In this document: piece after piece, positions 4,988 to 12,746 of the stretch | How positions within the stretch are numbered: the first letter of the stretch is position 1 | Layout: each line of letters begins with the position of its first letter | Assembly: GCA_021372715.1 (NCBI GenBank) | Contig: JAJFTX010000151.1 | Location: 1 to 12,797 of the forward strand | Source of the DNA: Methanobacterium sp. | GTDB lineage: Archaea; Methanobacteriota; Methanobacteria; Methanobacteriales; Methanobacteriaceae | DNA: 12,797 nt | Reading direction: 5' to 3' | Program-made: the position numbers and the translations under genes | The notes under the pieces: generated by a model | Told to the model about the DNA's origin: nothing | The model's database searches: none | Seen by the model: the letters and a program-made list of their open reading frames with translations, nothing else

Positions 4988-6631
4988 ATGCCAACTTCTT
5001 TTTATTTTGGGGGAAGAAAGATAATTCGTCCAGGTGTTTATTCGAGAATCACATCGGGAAGACAGAACCCTCCCTTAACATTGGACTATGGAACCTTACT
5101 AATATTAGATAACACAGCTAATGATGGTCTAACTAATAATGGTATTCGTGGAGGTGCAGGTATTGCAGGGGAACATTCTCAGAATGTGGATTCAATCTAT
5201 GGACCATTCACTAATATACAAGATTTTCGTGAGTTTGTTGGGTATGGTTGGTGGTGGAAGGCTGCTGATTTCCTATTCAATCCAAATGGATCCAATCCTG
5301 GGGTTAGCCAAATCTATATAGTAAAACCAGCCACAACCACATCAGCTACGATGACGTTCACCGCAACGGGTGGTGGTAGTGCAGGGGGAACTTTTAAGTT
5401 TGACACAAGGGATGAAGGAGTAGCTGCTAATGGAACATTAACTTCTACCAAATTAACCTCTGGGTACGCTTATACCATTGAGACAGGGGTGGTGGATAAT
5501 GCAAAATGGATCTTTAAGGTATGGAGGGGTAATTATAAGGGTGCTTATGTTGATAGTATCGCTTATGATGAGGTGGCTCAATCCATTTCAGATAACAGTC
5601 CAACCCTTTTGGTTCAATCTCCAGAGTTTAATAATATTCAAAACCTGATTGACTGGGCGAATACAGATCCAGTGTTTGGGTCATATTTTATACTAGACCC
5701 AACATCAGCAAAGACGGGAGCAGGTACAGTAACCCAAGCGGATATTACCCCACTATCAGGGTATCAGGTGGCAGCTAGTGGAACGGCTACCTATGATAAG
5801 ATGGATGCAGCATTGGAAGCAGTAAGAGAGTTACCCTACAATTGGGTGATGTACACTGTATCAGACCCAACTACAGTGCATTCAGATACTAACATTCTAA
5901 AGATTAAAACCCATATCCTTACCCAAGCCAAGTATGATAAGTTTTTGATGGTTGGGGGTAGTGATGATACGTTGACCGAGAGTTTAACCTCTACCGCTTC
6001 ATTGAATAGTGATAGGATTACATTGGTTCATGGGGGTATCTATAAGGTGAGCCAAGCAACCTCTAGTGGGTTTAGGAATTGGTTCTCATTCTTCCATGCT
6101 TGTATGGTATTGGGAAGAATTTGTGGATTGCCACCCCAAGTACCGATTACCGATAAGGCGTTGGATATTGATAAGCTACAGGCATCCTTAACCCCTACAG
6201 AACAAGAAAGGGCTTTGTTAGGAGGAATATTAACCACCGTTTGGGATCCAACTAGGCGTGAGTTTATAGTACTTCAAGGTGTGAATACGTTACAGAACAA
6301 TTCGTACCAGCTTAACCCTGATGGCACATCCTTTTCTATACAACTACGTAGAATAGCCGCTCAGTTGAATGCAGAACTGATTGTGAATGCTAGGTTACAG
6401 CTAATGAGTGATCCTCTAGGGGTTAATCGGAACACTTTATCTGAGAAGGATTTGGTGGAGTGGGTTAAATCGTATCTAGGACGGAAATTAGCAACAGATA
6501 CACAGGATAACCTTATCGTTTCTTTTCAGAACGTAACAGCTATCCGTGATCAGGATGCATACTTTGTAACCTACCAGTTTGAGGCGAATAGTGAGATCAA
6601 CAAGCTATTCCTAACGGGCTTCATGCTTTAA
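4988..6631 (+). CDS. Contractile tail sheath protein
   Basis: This encodes about 547 residues from the ATG at 4988. A TTG at 4979 in frame would add three residues but is a weaker start. Sheath proteins form the outer tube that contracts and drives the inner tube through the host envelope. Diagnostic features are the N-terminal RPGVYSRI (about residue 16 on), matching the 'PGVY' signature of phage and R-type pyocin sheaths, followed by the strand LDYGTLLILD. The C-terminal domain has RNTLSEKDLVEWVKSYLG and ends with a strand pair (YFVTYQFEANSEINKLFLTG) that fits the conserved inner sheath domain used for subunit-to-subunit strand exchange. The middle, from about residue 110 to 200, is Thr/Gly-rich and may be a surface-exposed insertion domain. 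The tail-tube gene follows after 30 nt, the usual sheath-tube order. Confidence 0.88.
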   Translation: MPTSFYFGGRKIIRPGVYSRITSGRQNPPLTLDYGTLLILDNTANDGLTNNGIRGGAGIAGEHSQNVDSIYGPFTNIQDFREFVGYGWWWKAADFLFNPNGSNPGVSQIYIVKPATTTSATMTFTATGGGSAGGTFKFDTRDEGVAANGTLTSTKLTSGYAYTIETGVVDNAKWIFKVWRGNYKGAYVDSIAYDEVAQSISDNSPTLLVQSPEFNNIQNLIDWANTDPVFGSYFILDPTSAKTGAGTVTQADITPLSGYQVAASGTATYDKMDAALEAVRELPYNWVMYTVSDPTTVHSDTNILKIKTHILTQAKYDKFLMVGGSDDTLTESLTSTASLNSDRITLVHGGIYKVSQATSSGFRNWFSFFHACMVLGRICGLPPQVPITDKALDIDKLQASLTPTEQERALLGGILTTVWDPTRREFIVLQGVNTLQNNSYQLNPDGTSFSIQLRRIAAQLNAELIVNARLQLMSDPLGVNRNTLSEKDLVEWVKSYLGRKLATDTQDNLIVSFQNVTAIRDQDAYFVTYQFEANSEINKLFLTGFML

Positions 6632-6661
6632 TCGGTGTTTCTAAAATGACGATATGAGAAT

Positions 6662-7147
6662 ATGGCAGCAGAACAAGCAGTATTAACCGCAGCCAGAGCG
6701 ATTATAAAGGTGAATGGGAAGGCAATTGGAAGGTTGCAATCCTTTAGAGCCACCGAGAACATTACCCGTGCTTCAGTAACTGGGATAGGTAGTTTAACAC
6801 GGAAAGAGGTGCCTGCTACATTAGTGGTAGGATCGTGGTCAGCCCGTTTTTACACCGTGGATTTCGGTAAGATTACTGATTTCCCTGGTATTGAGAATAG
6901 GAATGTTCAAAGTACTGAGCAATACAAGAACACTCTAACCCTAGCAGAAATCCCTGTGGATATTTATATCTACAAGAAGGATAATCCTACCCTAACAGGG
7001 GGTGTGGTTACGGCAACCAATGATACTGTGTTTGTGGTAATCCGTAATTGTTATATTAATAGCAGGGGTTTTGATCTCACAGAGGGGCAGGTATCTGGTA
7101 CTGATATATCTGGGGAATACACAGAACCAATTATTAATGTTGTTTAA
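6662..7147 (+). CDS. Tail tube protein
   Basis: A 161-residue protein that polymerises into the rigid inner tube through which DNA passes. The length and the order sheath-tube-chaperone-tape measure are those of contractile-tailed phages. It is beta-rich, with AIIKVNGKAIGRLQSFRATE near the N-terminus (the paired strands that precede the inner barrel), a central RKEVPATLVVGSWSARF, and a final strand set ending SGEYTEPIINVV. No hydrophobic membrane segment is seen. An upstream ATG at 6655 is in another frame and is not used. The start at 6662 has no Shine-Dalgarno sequence. The chaperone gene starts 14 nt after the stop. Confidence 0.82.
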   Translation: MAAEQAVLTAARAIIKVNGKAIGRLQSFRATENITRASVTGIGSLTRKEVPATLVVGSWSARFYTVDFGKITDFPGIENRNVQSTEQYKNTLTLAEIPVDIYIYKKDNPTLTGGVVTATNDTVFVVIRNCYINSRGFDLTEGQVSGTDISGEYTEPIINVV

Positions 7148-7161
7148 AATAAAAATCGTTT

Positions 7162-7509
7162 ATGCAGGAGAAAGTTTCTTTTTCTATTAAAGGGAAATTG
7201 TACGAATCCCTACCCCTAACCGCAGGGAGAACCATTGACTTTTTCAAGTCTAAGGCGTACTTCGCTGGGGGGATGTACTCGAATATGTACTCAGATTACA
7301 CCAGTACCCCTGAGAAGGTGTTGGATATGGTGGATTGTAAGGCGTTTATGAACGTGTTCTGCCCTAAATTCATTGAGGATATTAAACCCAACAATCTAGA
7401 TGATCTAGGGGTATCCGATTACATGGAGGTAGTGGACGTGTACCGTCAAACCATTAAGCCTTACATCAATGACCTTAAAGAGTTGTTATCTAGCAAGGAG
7501 AGTAAGTAG
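7162..7509 (+). CDS. Tail assembly chaperone, short form (gpG-like)
   Basis: This encodes 115 residues between tube and tape measure, the place of the lambda gpG/gpGT and P2 gpE/E' chaperones that coat the tape measure before tube polymerisation. It is mainly alpha-helical in the second half (KVLDMVDCKAFMNVFCPKF and DYMEVVDVYRQTIKPYIND), with a beta-like start (KVSFSIKGKLYESLPL). The stop TAG at 7507-7509 falls inside a second open frame that runs on to 7894 without a good start of its own. That is the classic arrangement for a programmed frameshift making a long fusion from a minority of ribosomes. Identification rests on position, size and overlapping frames more than on sequence similarity. 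Confidence 0.72.
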   Translation: MQEKVSFSIKGKLYESLPLTAGRTIDFFKSKAYFAGGMYSNMYSDYTSTPEKVLDMVDCKAFMNVFCPKFIEDIKPNNLDDLGVSDYMEVVDVYRQTIKPYINDLKELLSSKESK

Positions 7510-7894
7510 GTTTTTGGGTTGGTGGAGGTTGGCAGTGAGGGGCAGGGTGGATCATTACTCGCCCCTTGTTTTTAACCACAACAACCAGAAGTCGGTGAAG
7601 GATTTTGTGTTAGAGTGGAATGAGACCTTTCCTATTGATCGTTGGTGGAGGGAGAAGCACGAAATCCCCTTCAACTCAGCACAGCATAGAGAGGTATCCT
7701 TTCTGGATATGCGGATTGAGTGGGAGGAGGATCGGTTGTATCAACGGCTAAGGGAGGAGAATAGGTATAAGATAAACAGTGGTAACTACTTTAAGGAGAT
7801 TACCAAGGAGGAGGATCAGCTGAGTGAGCAGGAGCAGCTGAAAAGGTTCATGGAGGAGGAGAAGGAAATCGATTATAGTCAATATGATGATTAG
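7469..7894 (+). CDS. Tail assembly chaperone, frameshifted C-terminal part (gpT-like)
   Basis: This frame is +1 (equivalently -2) relative to the short form and is open from 7433, so entry may occur anywhere in 7433-7509. The ATG at 7469 is only the first in-frame ATG and has no ribosome-binding context; beyond the overlap there are only TTG/GTG codons for a long way. The part after 7509 (from RFLGWWRLAVRG) contains DRWWREKHEIPFNSAQHREV and FLDMRIEWEEDRLYQ, a Trp-rich and charged stretch that recalls, from memory, tail-assembly proteins of Bacteroidota phages. The C-terminus is strongly acidic (EEEKEIDYSQYDD). Expected role: the long form bridges the chaperone-coated tape measure to tube subunits. 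The tape-measure ATG comes two bases after the stop. Confidence 0.7.
   Translation: MTLKSCYLARRVSRFLGWWRLAVRGRVDHYSPLVFNHNNQKSVKDFVLEWNETFPIDRWWREKHEIPFNSAQHREVSFLDMRIEWEEDRLYQRLREENRYKINSGNYFKEITKEEDQLSEQEQLKRFMEEEKEIDYSQYDD
7495..7510 (+). promoter_or_regulatory. Candidate +1 programmed frameshift signal
   Basis: AAGGAG (7495-7500), AGT (7501-7503), AAG (7504-7506), TAG (7507-7509), G. A purine-rich SD-like hexamer lies three bases before the codon preceding the stop, the same layout as the prfB +1 frameshift site (SD-like, 3 nt, CUU, UGA, C). A +1 shift here would join ...SSKES-K to RFLGWWRL. The Lys codon AAG re-pairs poorly on AGT, which is a point against it. No canonical -1 heptamer is seen in the overlap. 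Confidence 0.35.
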
Positions 7895-7896
7895 CA

Positions 7897-9735
7897 ATGG
7901 ATGAGAAGCGGGTTAAGATAGGGGTGGATGCAAGCGAAGCAGAAGCGCAAATAAATAGGTTTAAACAATCTATTGAAGAGCTTTCTCGTGCTAATAATAA
8001 ATCAGCTAGGGATTTTTCAGAATTATATAAAAGGAATATAAAGGATATTGAGAGTAGTATTGATGCTATAAAAAGAAGGAGTGTAATAGAGATAGAAGGG
8101 GCTAGAAAAATAGCTGAGGAGAATGAAAAAGAATATAGAGTATGGAAAAAACAACAAGAAGATAGATTAAAGGAAGGTGAGGGGAAATGGACTTCTGGAA
8201 GATTTAGAGAGAGATTTGAGAAAGAAAATGTTAGAAGGATGGGGGATTTGAGGGAATCCCAAATGGCAGTATTAGATTTAGTAAAAAGTAGTAAGGAACA
8301 AATTATTTATTTAAAATCTTTGTTGGATGAAACAAAAAAACAGGGAAGAGAAGGAATTGATAAATTAAAGGATGAAGAGAATGAGAGAAGGGTTGAAGAG
8401 AGAGTTTTAAATGAAGCTAAGGATAAGTTAAAGGATGGGGATGAAGAAATTCGGATAAGGAATAGAAACTTCCAAGATAAATTAGATGAGTTTGAGAATA
8501 CTAGAGGCGGAAGGGCTATAAAAGGGACTATAAGAGCACTGGCCGAGCCCACAGAATTTCATGCAGCGGCTGGAATTTTAGGAGTAATTCCTTTGGTTGG
8601 TCAAGGACTAGAGGCGTTGGCTAATAAAGCGATCAATAGTGCAGAACACTTAGAGAATAGCATTGAAGCAATATCTAGATCAACCAATATACCAGTTAAT
8701 TTATGGACATCCACATCTGCTCAGATTAGAAGCTTAAAACCTCACTTGGGAGGAATGTCTACTGCTGATGTTTATGATAAGTACATGCAGTATGCAACAG
8801 CATTAGGCGGAGAATTAGGGGAAGGGGGTGATTTATATCCTGTTTGGGGGCTAAATGCAATGAATAGATCTCTTCCGATGAATGAAGGACAACTACAACA
8901 ATTACTAACTATTCAAAGGTATTCTTATAAAGGATCTGCTTTGAATACAGGTACAGCCTTGGAGGATTTTATAGGGAGATCAGGTAGATCAAGGTTTCAG
9001 ATGCCAGAATTTTTTGATTCTATCGTTAATCTAATCACTTCACAGATACAATCTGGTGTATGGGGTGGGAATATGCAGGGGGCTCAAGCTGTTGTTCAAG
9101 GTATATCTAAGGCATTCGGGATGGGAGGTATTCCTTTGAATAGGATGTTAACAGGGGTGAATGCTGGGCTCACAAACCCTACTAGTGATGTTGCTAATAT
9201 ATTACAAATGAGAACATTATCTCAGATACATCCAGGAATGGATGTATGGGGGTTGATGGAGGAGAGAGAGCAGGGGATTAATTCTCCGCAGTATATGACT
9301 ATGATGATTTCTAATTTAGGTAGATATTACAATAGGGGGAGTTTATCGTATAAAACTGCTTTAAAATCATTATTTCCAGAATTGTCAAGAAGAGAAGTTT
9401 CTAAATTATCTACTTTATCTGGAGGGGAAATTGGGGAGTATATAAAGAGTGAGTACGGTAGTATTAAAAATGTGGGAGAGAAGGATTATGCAAAATCAGT
9501 AGAAGATTTTGTAGGAACAATTGAAAAAGCAACGAAGAGAACAGATACTTTTTTTCAAAATACAGGAGAGTCTTTGATAACGGGAGTAGATGAAATAATA
9601 AAAAAAATATCTGCATTGTTAGGAGGAGAAAATCCTGAGTTCGCAAAAAATACAGAAAGTTCTGTATCTAAAGGTGTAGAAAAAGGGTTAGAGGAGTTTT
9701 ATCGAAAGAATCCACAGTATAAAATTTGGGGATAA
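7897..9735 (+). CDS. Tail tape measure protein
   Basis: A 612-residue protein that sets tail length and is ejected ahead of the DNA. The N-terminal 205 residues are almost wholly charged and helical (Glu, Lys, Arg heptads), a long coiled coil. A hydrophobic segment follows at about 223-241 (AAGILGVIPLVGQGLEALA), typical of tape measures that insert into a membrane on ejection. A Gly/Ser-rich globular part follows with LGGMSTADVYDKYMQYATA and further helices, and the C-terminus is again helical and charged. Position directly after the chaperone supports the call. At about 1.5 angstrom per residue it would specify a tail of roughly 90 nm, short for this class. The codon and base composition becomes AT-rich from about residue 20 on, unlike the preceding genes. 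Confidence 0.82.
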   Translation: MDEKRVKIGVDASEAEAQINRFKQSIEELSRANNKSARDFSELYKRNIKDIESSIDAIKRRSVIEIEGARKIAEENEKEYRVWKKQQEDRLKEGEGKWTSGRFRERFEKENVRRMGDLRESQMAVLDLVKSSKEQIIYLKSLLDETKKQGREGIDKLKDEENERRVEERVLNEAKDKLKDGDEEIRIRNRNFQDKLDEFENTRGGRAIKGTIRALAEPTEFHAAAGILGVIPLVGQGLEALANKAINSAEHLENSIEAISRSTNIPVNLWTSTSAQIRSLKPHLGGMSTADVYDKYMQYATALGGELGEGGDLYPVWGLNAMNRSLPMNEGQLQQLLTIQRYSYKGSALNTGTALEDFIGRSGRSRFQMPEFFDSIVNLITSQIQSGVWGGNMQGAQAVVQGISKAFGMGGIPLNRMLTGVNAGLTNPTSDVANILQMRTLSQIHPGMDVWGLMEEREQGINSPQYMTMMISNLGRYYNRGSLSYKTALKSLFPELSRREVSKLSTLSGGEIGEYIKSEYGSIKNVGEKDYAKSVEDFVGTIEKATKRTDTFFQNTGESLITGVDEIIKKISALLGGENPEFAKNTESSVSKGVEKGLEEFYRKNPQYKIWG

Positions 9736-11894
9736 TGGTAGAATACTATAAATATTATCACCAGGATACTTCTATTGATACAGTAGAGGCATTCTTATCA
9801 GAGCCCACTTCTATTGCTAGGTATTTTAATGGTAAGGAGTCGCAATTTTTAGATATTAGTGATGAGATGGGGGTAAGGAATAGGGATAGAATTTGGGGGA
9901 AATATCTGGTAGATATTGAGAGGGATTTTTATCTTCAAATTTATCCTGATGCAGATTCTGTGGATAAATTTGCTCCCTTATTAATAAACACCCTATTAAT
10001 AATTCCGAAGGATCAGGCGAATAATGAAATGCTTTCCATTTTAGGGGAAAATATTCTACAGGAGTCTCAGAATTTTAATTGTTTTGTTACCTCTGAAATG
10101 TATAGATTGTTCAATGATAAAACATATATTAAAGCTGATGTAATTAATATTATAGGGAATAATAGTAAAATAAATATTATCAATCAATTTTTACAGGTAT
10201 GGATAGCTCTTCGGGGTACTAGAATAATTAATGTTACCCCATTTGTTCAGAATATAACTATATCAGTTGGAGATACAGGAGCATTCTCTTTTTCGTTGAG
10301 TCCAATTGCTGATATAGAGAGAACTTGGGGATTAGGTCAGAATAGAATATCTGTTAGTAATGTTATGGCAAATGGTAATTTTTTTGAACCTTACTTTAGT
10401 CAAAATATTCAACAAAACGATATTGTTTTTATTTCTTTTGAAAAATTATCAAATGAAAAGAACCGAGATATTGATTTTAACCCTTTTATAGAAAAAGGTA
10501 GACTTCCCAATCAGATTTACGATATGATAGGATTGGTGGATGAATGTTCTGTTTCATATAACGGAATGTCTGGAGATGTTGGAATTAATGTAAAAGGGAG
10601 GGATTTATCTAAGGTTCTTATCGAGGATGGGTCTTATTTTTTGCCTTATGTGTTGATGGAGAACAGTAAAGATTTTTTTGTTAATTTAGATCAGAATAGT
10701 AAATTTTTTAAAAGAACTTTTGTTAAGGAGTATCAAGGAATTTTTTTCCAGCAACTAAAATCAATTAGGGAGTGTTTGGGTTTTATATTTAACCAATTAT
10801 CTAACACTGGCTTTATCCCAACAGGAACAGATTTATTTAGTTCTTATAGCAAAGATAAGATATCAAAAACATATCAAATAAATAACGCTACAAGCAGTTA
10901 TTTAAAATCAGTGGAGCAAAACGGAGTGTGGAAAATTATAAAATTATTAGTTGATAATGGGTTGGATGATAAGAGAGTAGTGAATGGGGATATTTCTAAT
11001 CCAAACGGTACACTTTTAGAGGAAATAAAAAAGATATGTCAAGACCCATTCGTTGAATTTTGGGGGGATACTTGGGGCGATACATATACCTTTATTGCTA
11101 GAACCCCTCCTTTTACAGGAGATCAGATAAAGGATTATTTAAAAAATTATTTGGTTATAGAAATAGGGGCGGAAGTTGTTTCTTCTTTTTCTTTTTCTTG
11201 GGAAACAGAGTATTATAGTTGGTATAAATTAGAAGCTCAAAATAATTTTTTAGGGAATGATGATTTTACATCTGCTTCTATTGTACCAATCGTATATCTA
11301 CAACAATATATTGATGCTTTCGGGAATCATAAAAAAGTTGTTCCTTGTAATTATATGTCTTTCAGAGCTATAACTGGTAATGGATATGAAGTAGATAGGA
11401 ATAGATTCATAAATTCTTATTTAGCTGATTTAAAATATGCAATTGACTCTACCTTTTATTTACCTTTCACTAGAAGAGGTTCCATTGTAATAAAAGGAGG
11501 GGATAGAAGGATTAAGAGAGGGATGTTTATTTATTTTAAGCCAACAAATGAAGTGTTTTATGTGAATGGGGTTTCTAATACTTTAAGAACAAGTAATAGT
11601 GATATTGATAGAGAAACCATCTTAACTGTATCCAGAGGAATGGTTCGAGATTATATTGAGGGGGCCAAAAGTTTTGGCAATACATATAGTTATTTCGATA
11701 TTGTAAATTCCGATTCTATTTTAGCGAAAATAGAATCAATTACTGATTTAAACTTACCAGATGGAGGAACATTAGAAGGAGGGGTAAATGTTACGGTAAC
11801 GAGACCTGCCCCACCTATTGTTAATAGTGAAGTATTTACTTTCTTTTTAAATAGAGGACAAACTCCGACTTATTTTCTTGATTTTAATGTATAA
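9735..11894 (+). CDS. Baseplate hub protein (gp27/gpD-like), extended
   Basis: About 719 residues from the ATG at 9735, whose first base overlaps the tape-measure stop (TAATG); a TTG at 9726 is a less likely start. Hub proteins make the trimeric ring that joins tube to spike. Visible segments: residues about 170-191 with SVGDTGAFSFSLSP, about 272-293 with SVSYNGMSGDVGINVKGRDL, about 437-450 with DPFVEFWGDTWGDTY, about 484-506 with FSWETEYYSWYKL, and about 581-620 with GSIVIKGGDRRIKRGMFIYF and FYVNGVSNTL. The last part, with a strand-turn-strand next to 'VSRGM', is the pattern of gp27/gpD-like second domains. At 719 residues it is nearly twice P2 gpD or T4 gp27, mostly through an N-terminal region of about 165 residues. 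The C-terminal 90 residues after VRDYIEGA are a Ser/Asp/Pro-rich extension. Confidence 0.78.
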   Translation: MVEYYKYYHQDTSIDTVEAFLSEPTSIARYFNGKESQFLDISDEMGVRNRDRIWGKYLVDIERDFYLQIYPDADSVDKFAPLLINTLLIIPKDQANNEMLSILGENILQESQNFNCFVTSEMYRLFNDKTYIKADVINIIGNNSKINIINQFLQVWIALRGTRIINVTPFVQNITISVGDTGAFSFSLSPIADIERTWGLGQNRISVSNVMANGNFFEPYFSQNIQQNDIVFISFEKLSNEKNRDIDFNPFIEKGRLPNQIYDMIGLVDECSVSYNGMSGDVGINVKGRDLSKVLIEDGSYFLPYVLMENSKDFFVNLDQNSKFFKRTFVKEYQGIFFQQLKSIRECLGFIFNQLSNTGFIPTGTDLFSSYSKDKISKTYQINNATSSYLKSVEQNGVWKIIKLLVDNGLDDKRVVNGDISNPNGTLLEEIKKICQDPFVEFWGDTWGDTYTFIARTPPFTGDQIKDYLKNYLVIEIGAEVVSSFSFSWETEYYSWYKLEAQNNFLGNDDFTSASIVPIVYLQQYIDAFGNHKKVVPCNYMSFRAITGNGYEVDRNRFINSYLADLKYAIDSTFYLPFTRRGSIVIKGGDRRIKRGMFIYFKPTNEVFYVNGVSNTLRTSNSDIDRETILTVSRGMVRDYIEGAKSFGNTYSYFDIVNSDSILAKIESITDLNLPDGGTLEGGVNVTVTRPAPPIVNSEVFTFFLNRGQTPTYFLDFNV

Positions 11895-11897
11895 ATT

Positions 11898-12710
11898 ATG
11901 AAAGGATTTGGTTTAGTAAAGGATTCTTTGTCAAACAGTAGAAAATATATCGGAGTAGGATATATTTTTATTCCTGATAATTTTAAAGGAGAAGGAAGAA
12001 ATATTTTTGTTAAAAACTGTTATCGAAATCATAGGGTTAGTATAGTTTTGGACGAAGGATTGGGAATAAAACATAATTGTTTTATTCTTGAAAGTGCATT
12101 GAGAGATATTAAATTTCCCGATATAAGCATTTCAGAACAAGGGAAAGGTAAATTAGGAAGCCAAGTGGTTTTTTTTAATGAACCATATCACGACCATACT
12201 ATTATTATTGGTGTGATTAATAAGAGAGATGAAACTCTTTTGTATGAGGAAAACGAATATAGAATAATAAAGGATAATAAGGGGAAATATGCTCTTTTAA
12301 GCATTAATGGGAATACAGGGAGTATAGGTATTAATAGCTTTGGTGGGAATATGAATATTTTTATATCTAATGAAAATCAAGATGTAGAAATGAATGTTGG
12401 AGTAAGTGGCTCAATAAATATCAATGCGATTGGTAATATAAATATTTCTACGAAAGGGAATATTAATCTAACCCCCTCCACTTTTAACGTTGGATCAGAG
12501 AATTTAGAACCCTCACTAAAGGGAACCACCACTTCAGATGAACTGGTTAAAGATGGGGATGCAATGAAGGAGTTGCAGAATGCCCTCAATAGCTGGACAC
12601 CAGTTCCTAATGATGGAGGGGCAGCTCTCAAAGCAGCCTTAACCACTTTTTTAACAAAGGCAATGGCAGATTATTCTGATATAAAATCATCAAAAGTCTT
12701 TTTAGAGTAA
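11898..12710 (+). CDS. Baseplate spike protein (gpV/gp5-like)
   Basis: A 270-residue protein starting three bases after the hub gene. It forms the trimeric needle that pierces the outer membrane. Residues 1 to about 130 probably form an OB-fold that docks on the hub (GYIFIPDNFKGEG, then VVFFNEPYHDHTIIIGVINK). Residues about 135-198 show the repeat of the trimeric beta-helix: GSIGINSFGGNMNIFIS and GSININAIGNINISTKGNIN, with polar/Gly and Ile/Asn alternation every few residues. No HxH iron-binding tip motif is seen; instead residues about 199-270 are a helical C-terminal domain ending SDIKSSKVFLE. Base composition changes sharply near 12465, just before that domain, from about 30 to 45 percent GC, suggesting that domain was exchanged separately. 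No lysozyme domain is present. Confidence 0.8.
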   Translation: MKGFGLVKDSLSNSRKYIGVGYIFIPDNFKGEGRNIFVKNCYRNHRVSIVLDEGLGIKHNCFILESALRDIKFPDISISEQGKGKLGSQVVFFNEPYHDHTIIIGVINKRDETLLYEENEYRIIKDNKGKYALLSINGNTGSIGINSFGGNMNIFISNENQDVEMNVGVSGSININAIGNINISTKGNINLTPSTFNVGSENLEPSLKGTTTSDELVKDGDAMKELQNALNSWTPVPNDGGAALKAALTTFLTKAMADYSDIKSSKVFLE

Positions 12711-12746
12711 TAAATTTTTACTAATTTTATCAGAATTTCATAGGGT

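Noticed and set aside
5139..5321. 60-codon ORF inside the sheath gene
   Set aside because: It is in an alternative frame within a well-supported sheath gene, with no start signal.
8307..8552. Minus-strand Ser/Leu/Phe-rich ORF
   Set aside because: It is the complement of the Glu/Lys-rich coiled coil of the tape measure, which predictably gives Ser/Phe/Leu runs.
12377..12646. Minus-strand ORF of 89 codons opposite the spike gene
   Set aside because: It is the antisense of the beta-helix and C-terminal domain, with no start context and no recognisable motif.
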